A stretch of DNA of 64,000 nucleotides, taken from the NCBI GenBank assembly GCA_963971405.1, contig OZ020489.1:33823047-33887046 (forward strand). The letters are read 5' to 3'. This stretch comes from Psococerastis gibbosa (taxonomy: Eukaryota > Arthropoda > Insecta > Psocodea > Psocidae). The notes under the pieces were generated by a model. That model was not told the origin of the DNA and ran no database searches. It saw only the letters and a program-made list of their open reading frames with translations. This document shows, one piece after another, positions 29,471 through 42,325 of this stretch; the first letter of the stretch is position 1, and each line of letters starts with the position of its first letter. The position numbers were made by a program, and so were the translations under genes.

Positions 29471-30439
29471 TTTTTATGTAGCATTATCTCACATAGGCTA
29501 AGCAAAAAGAAAACAAATGTGGTCTCAATAACCGTGTAGGCCTACCAAAAACATGCCAGAAAGCCAATGAGGTTCATTTGTGACGTCATTTTGTAGATGG
29601 CAGCACCAGTTGCACTGATATCAAAGCGTTGATTTTTCCATAAGCCTCAATAATATTTAAAATTTTTTTATTTATGTATTATTTTAAAGTGATATTTTTC
29701 TATAAATCATGGAGAATATATATTTTAAATTATATGCAGCGAAATAAGGTCCAGACATAGTAAAAATATTATAAAAAATATTAAATGAATTAATTAGATG
29801 CTAAGACTTAGCTTTCACATGGAAACGGCGGCCATTTTGAATTATATGGATATCGGTTTGCCGTCAGCGAACCTAGTGACCAAAACTGTCCCTACAGAAC
29901 CTCATGCTTGCTGTTGTAATGAGAGTTGGTTGAGGAGGTTGTTGAGAGGCTACGCTATGTGTTGGACCGGACCAGAAAGATCTAAAAATTGAGTCCAATT
30001 ATCTGAGCTAAGAATAGTATTACTCAAAAATGGGTTGAATTCTTGAATTCCCTCAAAATCCTAACTCTCCGTTAAGGAGATAGGTCTTGAGCCTGAGGGG
30101 CAGATACGTATATTGTAGTGGTAATTTTTTAATATTTTACTTTTTTTAAAAAGTTAAATTTGTAAATGTATATAGAAATATTTAATTATTTATTATGGGT
30201 TAACTGTATGAGTAGGCCGAAAGGCCCAAAATTCGCCCAAATGGAATGGAAAGACAATTTTCATTCTTTCTTTTCTTCTTTCTTAATACATTTAGTCTAT
30301 GGTAATACTCAGTACTCAGAAGGGTTAAAATATGCCACGAAAGGCTTAAGTAACGAGTCGTAAAAAATATTATTGTATTATTGCATCTGATGTAATTGTG
30401 TCTGACTTTTACAGTACTTCGAATGTGATTTGTTCAATG

Positions 30440-30507
30440 CTATTTTTTTTTCTCAAAAACGGCACCGACTATTTTTAAAAAAATCACATGTATTAGTCGT
30501 TATTAAT

Positions 30508-30547
<40 letters not shown>

Positions 30548-30795
30548 GTTTTCCCCTTGATAGTTTGGTTCGGGGGGTTTCATGAAACATGACTAAAAAA
30601 TAATTTATCTGTGGAACCTTCCTGTCGCTGCTTTCTAACTTGAGGTATGTGTTAGGTGTCAAATAGAGTAGAAAACCAAACAGGTTGCTTTCCCAAGTTT
30701 TGGTTTTGCAGAAAAAAATATTTTTTGAAGAAATAGATGATAATCCATGCCTAGTACATTGCATGCCCTGCAATTATAGCCGTGTAGTATTACAA
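30440..30795 (+). mobile_element. ~830-bp TIR element, central fragment
   Basis: Matches the interior from 'ctcaaaaacggc.cc' to 'gcatgccctgc'; both tips are lost. The usual poly-G block is absent; a 28-bp poly-A lies at about 30516-30543. Confidence 0.7.
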
Positions 30796-30800
30796 TACAG

Positions 30801-31230
30801 TCGACTCTAGTTAATTAGAAACTCGAGGGACTCTTAAAATATTACGAATTATCGAGTGTTCGAAATATCATTCGATGTATCGTCCTCATCTTTATCGTTG
30901 CTTTTTCCATTCATATCTGATAAAATTTCGCCATCGGTGAGTGAATCAGAGACAGCAACATCTTCATCCACTTGAACAAAGTCAGAAAAACTCAGACCGC
31001 TGATGTCAACTAATGGTTCAATTGCTGGTTCTTCCGCCTCTTTCTCTCGGCAACATTGAATTATCGAGTGTTCGAAATATCAAATGGTTCGTTGTATCGT
31101 CCTCATCTTTATCGTTGCTTTTTCCATTCATATCTGATAAAATTTCGCCATCGGTGAGTGAATCAGAGACAGCAACATCTTCATCCACTTGAACAAAGTC
31201 AGAAAAACTCAGACCGCTGACGTCAACTAA
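30801..31230 (-). mobile_element. pogo/Tigger-like transposase tail with 212-bp tandem duplication
   Basis: The right end of a - strand element starts CAGTCGACTCTAGTTAATTA after a TA, like Tigger tips (CAGT(C/T)GACTCT). Upstream, the - strand codes for SGLSFSDFVQVDEDVAVSDS and LTDGEILSDMNGK, the conserved acidic end of pogo-type transposases. A 212-bp unit (30846-31057) is repeated from 31058 until cut by a foldback MITE. DDE and DNA-binding domains are missing. Confidence 0.75.
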
Positions 31231-31380
31231 TGGTTCAATCGGTGGTTATTCCACTGACGTCAATAGTCAAAATAATGCTGAGATTGGCGTGGTAGCAGAC
31301 ATTTTTACACTGTCTTTAATGTCTGCTACCACGTCAATATCAGCATTATTTTGACTATTGACGTCGGTGGAATAAGCGCC
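31231..31380. mobile_element. Foldback MITE inserted at the Tigger remnant
   Basis: Tips GGTGGTTATTCCACTGACG / CGTCGGTGGAATAAGCGCC with core GTGGTAGCAGACATT. A clear target duplication is not visible, so one flank was probably rearranged. Confidence 0.8.
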
Positions 31381-31852
31381 TCACTTGAATAGCACATCTA
31401 ACTCGATAACACCAACAGTATTGTCTACATTTGGTCTACACGTTCTAGACTATGGAATCGTCCCATCTATCAATTCAATACTTTGGGATAGGAAAAGTTG
31501 AAAAAGTTGAGCTAACCGAAATTTTTATTAATTAATTATTATTAATTAATTATATACCATGGAACTACTTATAGTATCTATCATATTTCGGTATGTTTGG
31601 TATCGGTTCTTCTGAATATTGTTTGGACAGTACGGTTCTGTATTATATTTTGCAACGCCAGTTTGAGTTTATAAGTTGGGATAAAAATAAAACTTAATAG
31701 GATGTGAACAACAACAGCTTTGGCGAGTGTCACAACGATTTAAATAATCAGGAAGTGGACTATTGCCAACAGTGGTTCGACACTGACAGGGGACATATGT
31801 ATATGCACCTAAAATAGTCAAACCGAGAAGAGGCCTGAGTTACTTCTTTGGC

Positions 31853-32141
31853 CAGAGGCGTAAAGTTTTAGAATGATGGCGGGAGCAAATAGTAGACCTT
31901 ATGACGTCATCAGGCAGGATAAGGAAAAATTTAAAATATAAGAGCAAAATAGTAGGATTTTACGCATTTTAATAGTACTAAAGTATACCTGTAGATTTTA
32001 CAAAGCTAAAAAAGGAATACCTGTATTCATATTGTTGCAAAGGGGACCATGAAGTATGAACCACGTCTTACAATGCTCGAGGCTGGGGGGGGGGGGAGGG
32101 GGCAAGTTGGACCGTGCCCCCCCCCCAACTTTACGCCCCTG
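31853..32141. mobile_element. hAT-like non-autonomous element with 8-bp target duplication
   Basis: Tips CAGAGGCGTAAAGTT / AACTTTACGCCCCTG. Flanks are TCTTTGGC (left) and TCTCTGGC (right), 7 of 8 identical. The interior has opposed poly-G and poly-C tracts (about 32085-32127). Confidence 0.75.
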
Positions 32142-33169
32142 TCTCTGGCCACATTTGTTTCAAATATCCAATCTTACAATAGCCCATTATAGAAATAAAG
32201 ACAATTTTCTTTCTTTCTTGTCGATCACGCATTAAATATTGTAATAATAGTACCGCCCGGATTGATTTATACAATATATATATATATATAATATAGATAA
32301 TAGTTTGAAAGTACCAAGGGCGGATCCTTTGGAAAATTTAGGGGGGGGGGTCACAAGTTTTTGTAAATTTAAAAGGGAGTTTTATTTATTGAAAAGTTGA
32401 GTTTTATTTTATAATTATTTTTTTTACTAGGTAGGTACCGTCAAACCGCCTATATTGGGTCAGAGAGTGTATTATGAGTCAGCGCGCTAAAATGTTTAAA
32501 ACAATTTATTCTAGAACCACCGACAAGCATCATGGCGATGGTGATGTCTGTAAACACAGTACAATAACTAAAGTAAATTTTAGGCAAAAGTGAGGCACTC
32601 CTATAATGTTATAGTTTATTTTAATTCCTAGTTAAATTTGAAATATTTGAATTCCAAAAACCCTGAAAAAACTTCAGTTGTAGGCAATTACTGAGAAAAT
32701 CTATCCAGTTTTGCCGCTAATATTATTGAATAATGTTTATTTGGACATTCTCAATAGTTTTAAAAGTAACCTATAAATAAGACGCGTAGCGCTTAACTGT
32801 GGTACATGAGGGAGGGCACTAGTTAAGAATGGGTTCTTTCAGGGACCCAAATTACCCACCCTTAAAGTCCAAATTGGGTCAGTCATTTTAATTTTTTATT
32901 CTTAGTGGGACCATTCTATTCGAAAAACTAGACTCCTGCTAAATCTCATGTGCGTGCTGCTATGTATTAACGTCAATAACTGTGAAATGTTACAACAAAC
33001 AATTTCAAGGGTTGAAAAATTCACTGAAAATTGACCCAATTTAGGCGGTTTTACGGTATCGTAAACGTTACGGTAAAAATTTACTATGAATCTATTGTAC
33101 ACATCTGCCTTTTTCCTATCAAACAATCCAATGCTGTTCGATAGAGAAAGTCGTTGCAGCCGAAAATGA

Positions 33170-33655
33170 GTTCTAATGACAATCCTATACCACTTCTCAC
33201 TTCAAATCTCAAAAATCATGACGGCCCCAAGTCTGTACATATTTAGATGCATTTTACGTATCTTAAAGCCTGAAGTGTGGGGGACATTTAAACAAAACGG
33301 GGACACTCACACCTACAACACGAGGCAACGGAGAAACCTTGTAAGGCCAGCGCCACGCACAGCCAAGTGTGAGACTGGATCCTATACTACAAGGTTTCGC
33401 CTACCTCAGAAAACTCCCGATTGAACTGAGAGCGGCGAGAAATGCTTCTAGCTTCCCTAAATTGCTTAGAAACCATCTCTTAAAGAAAGCTTTCTACACT
33501 GTCACTGAGGCTCTGGCACAATCACAATCACAATGACAGAACTACCTGATTTTGACAATATTTTGACGATTTTACTTTATAATTTCTTGTCAATTACTTG
33601 TTGATTACTTGTATTGTATAATTTAACAGAAATATATATATATTTATTTATACCA
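33170..33655 (+). mobile_element. LINE 3' end, decayed
   Basis: Encodes THTYNTRQRRNLVRPAPRTA and TTRFRLPQKTPD, followed by a LRNHLLKKAFYTVTEAL-like tail in the next frame: the NTR and FK..LK...L signature of CR1/Jockey-like LINEs. The last 65 bp recur inverted at 61955-62028. Confidence 0.75.
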
Positions 33656-34036
33656 TAGAATGATTGGAATCACTCATATGTAATTATCAATTATGCTAAT
33701 TGATAAATAGAAAAGCATGTACGGGTTAACTGGTCCTTTCCTATTTTGTTGCAGTGCTTGAAGCAATATCTACTAACCACAGGCTATGCCTATCTGACTA
33801 ACAAGTTTTACTGTTAATTTATTGATAGTGCAGACTTATTTGTTTAGCCTGCGGACTCGTATCGTCCGCAGCCAATCAAAAATTTTATGTTTACCGAATC
33901 AGTCAGCGAGTCTCACTTAAGCAGACGGATTGTTTATGAGGAGAGAAGACTTACATAATTGTCGTCAGAAATGCGAGGGCCAGCCAACTGTTGGCCATGG
34001 GACAACAGCTTTTGGCCATCGGCCGGTTATTTTTCT

Positions 34037-34582
34037 GACAACCAACTGAAGTTTGACGTTCATTGTCAACGTCAATGTACCCCTATGTCCTTGGGCAAAG
34101 TACCCGGGGTTACATGGTGGAAGATAAGAATCCCGGCTAATGTCCGTGATCGATCTGAAAGCGTAATTACAAATGATTCGTCTAAAGCTGCGGTCGACAT
34201 CTTCAGTGGCATTATGAAGACAACCAACCGAAGTTTGACGTTCCTTGTCAACGTCAATGTACCTCGCTGTCCTTGGACAAAGTACCCGGGGTTACATGGT
34301 GGAAGATAAGAATCCCGGCTAATGTCCGTGATCGATCTGAAAGCGTAATTACAAATGATTCGTCTAAAGCTGCGGTCGACATCTTCAGTGGCATTATGAA
34401 GACAACCAACCGAAGTTTGACGTTCATTGGCAACGTCAATGTACCCCGCAGTCCTTGGACAAAGTACCCGGGGTTATATGGTGGAAGATAAGGATCCCGG
34501 CTAATGTCCGTGATCGATCTGAAAGCGTAATTCCATATGATTCGTCTAAAGCTGCGGTCGACATCTTCAGTGGCGCTATGAA
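34037..34582. repeat. Three tandem 182-bp repeats with a hammerhead-like motif per unit
   Basis: Starts at 34037, 34219 and 34401, with exactly 182-bp spacing and about 95% identity. A partial unit may follow from 34583. The - strand of each unit holds CCACTGAAGATGTCGACCGC followed by TTAGACGAAT (34175-34210, 34357-34392, 34539-34574), a decayed form of the motif intact at 59890. The open frames across the array are a by-product of the 182-bp repetition. Confidence 0.9.
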
Positions 34583-34924
34583 GACATCGAAGATGCCAGG
34601 TGGAGATTGCATGCTGCTGAGGATGTCCGGTTGGACTGGGGCTGTTCAGACTTCAGGATACCACCCACCTGCTGGTCTGCCCACTACAGCCATCTGGTCC
34701 CTGCAAGATTGACGACCTGCATGAAGCGAAGGACAAAGCCGTCCCAGCTGCTCAATTTTGGAAAACCTATTAAATGCGCGTCTCTTTGGACACGCGATGT
34801 AAGCATGGAAGATGGTATCTCAGCGGGCCTACTATAGCAATTATTATTAATCTTAATCTGGGATTAGTAATGTAAACAAGATAATTTTACAGTGGGAAGT
34901 GCTATTCAAAATTTTATGCTTACA

Positions 34925-35801
34925 TTTTTGCTTTCCAATTTATACGTAGTATAAGGAAAGCTTTGTGATGGTCGAAATTTTCGATTCCGAGATTTCAACG
35001 GATTTACACGTTTTGAGGTCCCAGGAACCCAAAAAAATGTTTTTTACGAAATGTCTGTCTGTCTGTTGGTCTGTCGGTCTGTCTGTTCATCGATTTTCGG
35101 GCAAACTACTCGGTGGCTATGGGTGGAATTTAACATGTAGGTTCAAAAAAATCATACCTCGGGACCATTTCTTTATTTGTGGCTAACTCAATTTGCGGGG
35201 GGGGGGGGGGGGTATTCTCAAAAAACTCCAAAAAAGCGTCTAAAAAAAATTATTTCTCAAAAACGGCTCCAACGATTTCTTTTAAATTCTCATATATTGT
35301 AGTTGTTATTAATGTTGACAAAATGCTGGGGGTCGCTTGCCCCTTGATAGTTTGCTTATGGGGGTAAAACAATAAAAATAACTACATTTTAAGGAAAAAT
35401 GACTAAAAAATAATTTTTCTGCGAAACCTTTCTATCGATGATTTGTACCTTCAGGCATGTTTTAGGTGTTAAATTGAGTAACGCAACCGGAGAGGTTGCT
35501 TTCCCAAAAAAAATATTTGGTTTTGCACATAAAATTATTTTTTTGAAAAAATGATAGAAAATTCTCAAATGCATTGCGTGCCCTGCCATTATTGCTGTGT
35601 GGTAATTAATGTGTTGGTCTGACCTATCTAGAATGTACCTCACTTCCAGTGACCTCAGGTGGACAACCCCCCCCCCCCCTCCCTCCGAGATATCGGAAAT
35701 TTAACCACTGGAAAATTATTTACCATGAAATTACTCATATTCCCTATCTACTAATGTTCATAAATTGGAAAGCATGTTCGAGTAAACTCGGACCGGTTCT
35801 T
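34925..35801 (+). mobile_element. ~830-bp TIR element, full-length copy
   Basis: Complete from tttttGCTTTCCAATTTATACG to GGACCGGTTCTT. It has both poly-G (about 35198-35212) and poly-C (about 35669-35679) tracts and the 'gtctgtctgt' run. Confidence 0.85.
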
Positions 35802-36233
35802 AACTCCGAGAATTGGTTAATTAATACTAAATGGCATAGTAGGCCCTCAGAGGCTCAATGGCTACGACCAGAGCTCAATAGTCTGGATTCTACTGTCCCA
35901 TCTTCTAACTCCGACCGTAAAAGCCTTTTCTAATTTTATTACATTGCCCACGGTGAAAAAATTACTCTACTAAAAGATATATTTCCATTGGCAAAGAATA
36001 ATCTCACCACCTAATTCCCCTTTTTCAGTCAGTGAGAACAAACCTTTTCGGGGAACTTCTGTCTTCTACTTCCTTAGTTAGACGCAAGGATGAAATGATA
36101 ACACTTAAAATATCTTTTCTAAGTCTTGTCTCGAATCTCAATATCGTCTGCAATTAATTCATTTGTCTTGTCCCAGAGTTTTTTAATTGCTTTTGAGGCA
36201 GCATTTGGTAGCCAAATGTTCGTTATATTAGGC

Positions 36234-36370
36234 CAGTGGTCGGCTCCAGAGCCGCATGTGACTCTGGCTTTGGTTTTGGTGTAATAAAAGTTCACTAAAC
36301 AACAGGCTTGGCTCCCTTTTTTTCAATTGTTTAAATGTTTATATTTGACTAAAAAGTTTGCCGACCACTG
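36234..36370. mobile_element. 137-bp hAT-like MITE
   Basis: Tips CAGTGGTCGGC / GCCGACCACTG with the AAACTTTTTAGTC subterminal block and GAGCCGCATGTGACTC near the left end, a pattern seen in hAT elements of many animals. No matching 8-bp flanks are visible. Confidence 0.7.
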
Positions 36371-37295
36371 CTGGCGTTTCCGTTACGTACTTTATTATCA
36401 ACATTATTAGCTATTGTGTAATGTCTATTGTGCTGTACACGGAATGTCGTTGTTATACTGATTGGTGCACAATCCCGGGATTCGGGATCTCGGATACTTT
36501 ATACTACCGGTAATCCCAATATTTTAGGATTATATAATATAGAAAAAAAGAAAGAATATTGTCTTTATTGTCAGCATTCGTCTGTGTTTCCACATTTCAA
36601 ATGCACTGATTCTGTTCTAAACAACTTGGGTATGTAAGTAATACCTGTTAGGCCAGTTTAGCATTTGCGAATATAAATTACAATCATTCTTAGGGTATCC
36701 AATCCTAAAGATACAAGTGGAATCCAGCGTATGCTCTGTTTATTTATTTAACCCTTTTTTTAATCCGCTTCATTTTACTTGTACTTCCCATAGGAAAACC
36801 TACACTCACTGTGAGCTGTAAATTTTGCATATCAAGTTTGAGCATTTGCTAATAATTTACTGTTCCATATTATCTCTACATTATTCGTCTGTTGAACCAG
36901 TCATCTAAGTTATAACGGCATTTTATTATGTTTTAATCTCCTAGTCCAAACGTTAACGACCTAACTAAGGGGAGACAATATATCGGTTTATCGGTTGCGT
37001 CATCTTCCTGTGCGTTACCTAGAACAAGCCAATCCGGATGTTTGATAAGACACATCCATTACCTGTTTACGATAATATATGTGTCATTTCCCTTTTTTAT
37101 TAGAATATGGATAAGTATTGTAGGTTCATTACATTCGCGTACAATGGTGACATTATATAAAGAATGTACTGCAAGAATGTATTGAAAAACTTGAAAAATT
37201 ACTATGGTTATTCAGTAACTCTCTGAGATCATTTTCGGAAACCTTGGACGCCTTTTTTATTAGCTTCACGTGATAGCTTTTTTACAATTTTACAA

Positions 37296-37316
37296 TCTAA
37301 CCTAACCTAACCTAGC
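37296..37316. repeat. Short (CCTAA)n telomere-type run
   Basis: About three and a half units of 'ctaac' in a row. The unit equals TTAGG, the arthropod telomere repeat, on the other strand. It is too short to be more than an interstitial trace; shorter runs occur near 4490 and 52662. Confidence 0.6.
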
Positions 37317-37414
37317 TAGTTCCGTGGTATAAATCTAGTTTTATTCCCTATCTCAACCGAAGTCCCTTTTGCAGCCTTTGGCTTATTGTACCCCGGCTCG
37401 TCTCCTTTTTGTAA

Positions 37415-37675
37415 GGCGGCAATTCCACCGGCGAATTTACATCATTTGTGATTTGAGATTTTGTTTGTTTTGTTTTAAGGAGACTATTATGTAGATTCTT
37501 AACTTATCTATTATAAATTAAGTTATAATGTGGTAGGGACTTATTAATGATGTCTGCTACCATATTATAACTTAATTTATAATAGATAAGTATCTACATA
37601 ATAGTCTCCTTAAAACAAAACAGACGAAAAATCTCAAATCACAAATGAAGTAAATTCGCAGGTGGAATTGCCGCC
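37415..37675. mobile_element. Foldback MITE with long arms, TAA target duplication
   Basis: Tips GGCGGCAATTCCACC / GGTGGAATTGCCGCC, flanked by TAA (37412-37414, 37676-37678). It has arms of about 120 bp, and the core keeps 'gtctgctaccat'. Confidence 0.85.
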
Positions 37676-37976
37676 TAAACTGAGGTTTCACATTGTTTCC
37701 CTCTGGTTACACATTCCTTTAGTTCAAGTAGCTACTGTCGTAGCCCTAATAAGACTAAATCCTGTTTTTGTTTTGCTATGGTTCTCATTCGCCCGTAGCG
37801 TAGCCACTTAACTTAATGGCCGTCTCACAAACTTACCAACCCCTATCAGACCTTACCAAGTTCAGTCCACCAGAGGTTATAACTCAAACGCTCACCCTCC
37901 CCTTACTATGGGTTCGGTTCCTATTCGGAGCCAATTTTTTTTTTTTACAAAAAATTTAAACATTGGATTCTTATTT

Positions 37977-38060
37977 TAATGCCTCTTCTATCTAAGATTG
38001 GCGACCATCATGGCAAATTGGACCTGCCAAACCACTGGCTTTTCAACCAGGATGTTCTTT
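37977..38060 (+). repeat. Repeat C, short copy
   Basis: Starts 'aatgcctcttctatctaaga', the beginning of the ~350-bp family at 39724, 46191 and 56077. Confidence 0.6.
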
Positions 38061-38107
38061 TACCGGGAGCCGCGTCTGGCTGACCCTAACAGCCCTCAGA
38101 ATTTGAG

Positions 38108-38959
38108 TTTTTGCTTTCCAATTTATACGTAGTATAAGGAAAGCTTTGTGATGGTCGAAATTTCCGATTCCGAGATTTCAACGGAATTACACGTTTTGAG
38201 GTCCGAGGAACCCAAAAAAGTGGTTTTTACGAAATGTCTGTCTGTCTGTTCATCTATTTCCGGGCAAACTACTCGGCCGATTTTGATGAAATTTTGCATG
38301 TAGGTTAACAAAAATCATGCCTCGAGACCATTTTATTTTATTTTGGGGTAACGCAATTTGGGGGGGTATTATTCTCAAAAAACTAAAAAAAAAAGTCTAA
38401 AAAAATTATTTATCAAAGACGGCTCCAACGATTTCTTTTAAATTCACATATTTTATAGTCGTTACTAATGTTAACAAAATGCGGGGGTCTCTTGCCCCTT
38501 GATAGTTTTCTTCTGGGGGTAAATAAATAAAAATACCGTAACTAAATTTTAATGAAAAATGACTAAAAAATCATTTTTCTGCGAAACCTTTCTATCGATG
38601 ATTTCTACCTTCCGGCATGTTTTAGGTGTTAAATTGAGTAACGAAACCGGACAAGTTGCTTTCCCAAGAAACCATTTGATTTGTGCAAAAAAATGTTTTT
38701 GAGAAAATGAAAATTCACGCTCAAATGCATTGCGTGCCCTGCCATTATTGCTGTGTGGTTAAGTAATGTAATGTCTGACCTATCTAGAATTTACTTCACC
38801 TCCAGTGGCGTCAGGTGAACAATACCCCCCCCCCCCCCCCCGAGATGTCCGAAATTTAACTATAGGAAAATTATTTACCATGAAAGTACTCATTTTCTCT
38901 ATCAATCTACAAATTGATAAATTGGAAAGCATGATCGAGTAAACTCGGACCGGTTCTTT
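38108..38959 (+). mobile_element. ~830-bp TIR element, full-length copy
   Basis: Complete copy with both tips, 'gtctgtctgttcatc' and a poly-C tract (about 38826-38840). Close to the copy at 34925. Confidence 0.85.
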
Positions 38960-39723
38960 AACATTGCAAGCCGCCAAACAACAAGATGCAACTCTGGCGA
39001 GACATGGTGAGGTCTTCCAAAAGGGGGGAGGAAGTGGGACGTCTGCGATTTGGTGCTATCGCATATTAAATAACGAAAAGTAAAATACGCTACATAGAAA
39101 GTAGGCTACTCTATGATAGGTGGCATGAATCATTTTTCGTTTAGTATACAGTTACAGCTAGGGACACATGTCGCTGGCACGTGTTAGTTGTAAGACTTCA
39201 AAGCACGGGGTAAGCTTGTTATAAATACACCCTGACGAGGGGTCCGTTATTTATGTCCCGGCTGTCGTGAGGTACGTTTTGTTTTTGTCTCTGTTATTAA
39301 TTATATGTCGTGTCCGTTGTTTTTGTTGTGTGAAGAAATTTTGTATTTTTCGATGTAGGGGGTTCAAACGCCTTACGCAGGTGGTCTAGCTAGAGATTCT
39401 GTTTTACTTCCTTTTTTCCAGTTCCCTTTTAATAATGTTTTTTTTTAACCTTGTCTATGCCTCTATGGTCCAGTCCATACGAGTAGCCAGTTTCAGGCAT
39501 ATCATTGTCAAGTTGTCATACTATTTATTGTTTGCCTGTGTGGTAATTTTCATTTCAATCCCACGTGACATAAAAAAAACAAGGAACAATTATGCAGTTT
39601 TATCTATTGTGTTTCTGCCAAACCATCCGAAGCCATTGAGTGCAATTCCGTTGTTTTTTTTTAATATCTCGTCCCTTGTCGAAGACATACGCCTCTACAA
39701 TTTGATAAATTATGATCTTCTTC

Positions 39724-40050
39724 TAATGCCTCTTCTTTCGAAGATTGGCGATAATCGTGGTAATTGTAGTCATGATGACTATACTAGGAAATTGTAATGC
39801 AGTGGCTTCCCTTTGTCTTCTGCATCCTTATGCCGTTGACCATTGAGGTCCTCCGCCTTTGGGGCCAATTTCCCAACCCCAGGACAAAAGAGTGCCCTGC
39901 ACAGAAAAGGCTGTGGTTTTTCGCTTACCCCGGCTCAAACTTGGCCCCCTATCTGTTTAGTCGCAATTACGCGCTTCCATCTTCACCGCGAGGAGGCACA
40001 GATTTGGGATTTTCGCCTCTGAGACCTTACAGCATTGCTCAGAAGCAAGC
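39724..40050 (+). repeat. Repeat C, ~350-bp family of unknown type
   Basis: Begins 'aatgcctcttcttTcgaaga' and runs through 'tatgccgttgac.attgag' to 'attgctcagaagc'. The copies diverge mostly by substitutions. Open frames here are not shared between copies. Confidence 0.65.
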
Positions 40051-40600
40051 CCCTACACCTCCACATGATTTGCTTGCGGCAGTGGGGACCAATAGAAGAT
40101 CCGCCATCTTTTGGCCTCAGATTTTCGCGCCAAATGGAGCTCTATAGTTATCTTAAGGTACCTAACCCAACATTTTTAAAACAAAAAAAAAATGTGTCTT
40201 TATTAAATATTTAGGCTGTCTAACTTCACTATTATAATTAATAGGCTTTCCCAAAATAGCTGAAAATTATGTGGATTAAAAATAAACAATAGCATCAAAA
40301 AAGTTCAATCATCCAAAACAACAACTATACTGTACCCTATGAAATTTAAAATGTAGGAAATGCAAAATTAAATTATAGGCAATAATAACAGGGCAACAAA
40401 AAGGCATTTTCTCTAAGTTTTTAAATAAAATATGTATTATATTAGAAGTTCTTTGTAAAATACAGAATACCCCCTGCTGTGAGCCCAAAAATGGCGGAAA
40501 TCAAATGACCATGCGACACTAGCGCCAATGGTACTTCTAGTATATTATATTAGAAGTTCTTTGCTCAGAAGCTCAGCTACTTTGGCGACATGATGATATA

Positions 40601-40870
40601 TAACTACGTCATATCGTCACTCTAAAGTCAGAAGGGCGTAACCAAAATTTTTGGGGAAAATGAGTTATGATCGGATTTAATGACGTTGTCGTAAGTTTTA
40701 TTGTACCTTTGCATGTACCAAAAAAAAAATCACGTGAAAAATAAGGCGGAAATTTTCGATTAGGAGGGCGGATGGGACTGATTGTTATGAGTAAAAGCTT
40801 CTTTTACTCAATTATGCCGAAATTTTGTTTTTGTTGATACGCCCTTTTGACTTTAGGGTGACATATGTAT
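40601..40870. mobile_element. Inverted-repeat MITE
   Basis: Left arm 'catatcgtcactctaaagtc...agggcgta' is answered by 'tacgcccttttgactttagg...gtgacatatg'. The interior has an 'aagcttcttttactcaatta' block. No target duplication could be assigned. Confidence 0.6.
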
Positions 40871-42325
40871 ATCGGCTATCGGAGACGCATCGTAACTCGA
40901 CACAAGTAGCCTACCTAGGTTTGTGTGCGACTGAAGAAGTTATAATTGAATACCGTCCTTTAATTGTTTGTATGCGATTAACCTTCTAAAAAAAAACTGG
41001 TCACTTCATACTTCAATGAGACCCTTTCTAAGTCTACGTCCCCCCCCCCCCCCATCAAGTATTAGGGTAGACTCGTCATTAACACCAATTGGCCGCAGTT
41101 TTTAGCAGCCAACTTAATTCTGTGCGGGGTTGTAGCGCTGGCTGTTTGATTATAAGCTGTCATGGAACTGTTTTCATAGGAAAAATAAACGTTGTCATGG
41201 CAAGCGTATGAAAAGATTATGAAATAAATACTGTATGATCAAGTCATGTCTCTGTTATATTGGACGGTTGCAACATTCCGTTTTCAGCATGACCATCAAT
41301 AATTTAGTTATTCAAGGTTGAATCTGTACCTAGCGCCCCATAATCATTCGTCTGTGGTGTGAGAGAAGACGAATTGTCCAGCCGACCTCGCTCCCAAATT
41401 ATCCAGATGGTCTATGCTTTTTTTTGTGTAAAAAAAAAAAAAAGATACCACTATAATGTTTTAGCAGCTATTGGCTAATGGAATGGAGCCTAGTGTAACT
41501 TGATGCAATGAGATAAGAGACTATCGGACAAGGCACTAGGCGTTGTTTGTACAAAGTCACATTTCTCGTAAAATATTGATTATTGCGCCATAATTAAGAT
41601 GTCGTAAATTAGAAGAAATGCTCCACTACATAATTCATTATAATATATAATTGTATTGCGGATACCCCGACACAACACAGCTTTATATGGTACTTTTTTT
41701 TTGCAAATGTCGCCCTAGAAAAGGAAATCAGATTGCAGCCATAGATTCGTGGGCTTAAATGCCAGTTACTAAAAAAATTGCAGTATGAAATCTATAAAAT
41801 ACAATACGAAACAAACAAAATAGGCCACAAAAGGCAATTATAAAATAAAAGTACACTGCACCCATGGGCTATAGCCACTCTCAGTATACTATCACTGCCA
41901 TTGTGGCGAGATTGTATTGCATCCATAGATTTTAATAATAATTATTATTAGTAAAATCTATGATTGTATCATATATAAAATTTTGTGGCGCTGTTTTGTA
42001 TTGAATGTTGCTGTCTGTTTTGACTAAATCTGACGCTATATTCCCATCATTCTGCAATTTTTAGACGTTATCTCAGCTTGTTATGATGAAATCCAGCCTG
42101 TTTTCATTCGACACGTTGACAATTCTTAGTATTCGTCTAAACGTGCAGAATTGTATTTGAATTTGCATTTTTATTTAATTTAATTTTTATTTATTTATGT
42201 TATTTTTGGGATTGTGTTGATATTTATGTTAGTTTCGTGTTTTCTTCGATCCGTCCATTCCCATCCACCTTCCCCGTCGACTGCCTATACTGGAGCAAAA
42301 ACTGCAATGTTAAGGTACTGCTGTA

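Noticed and set aside
33959-34712. Repeated open frames of 72-116 codons on both strands
   Set aside because: They arise because the 182-bp unit happens to lack stops in these frames; near-identical peptides recur with each unit and match no known protein.
39435-40147. Two adjacent + strand frames of about 120 codons
   Set aside because: The second lies in repeat C, whose other copies do not keep the frame; the first shows no motif.
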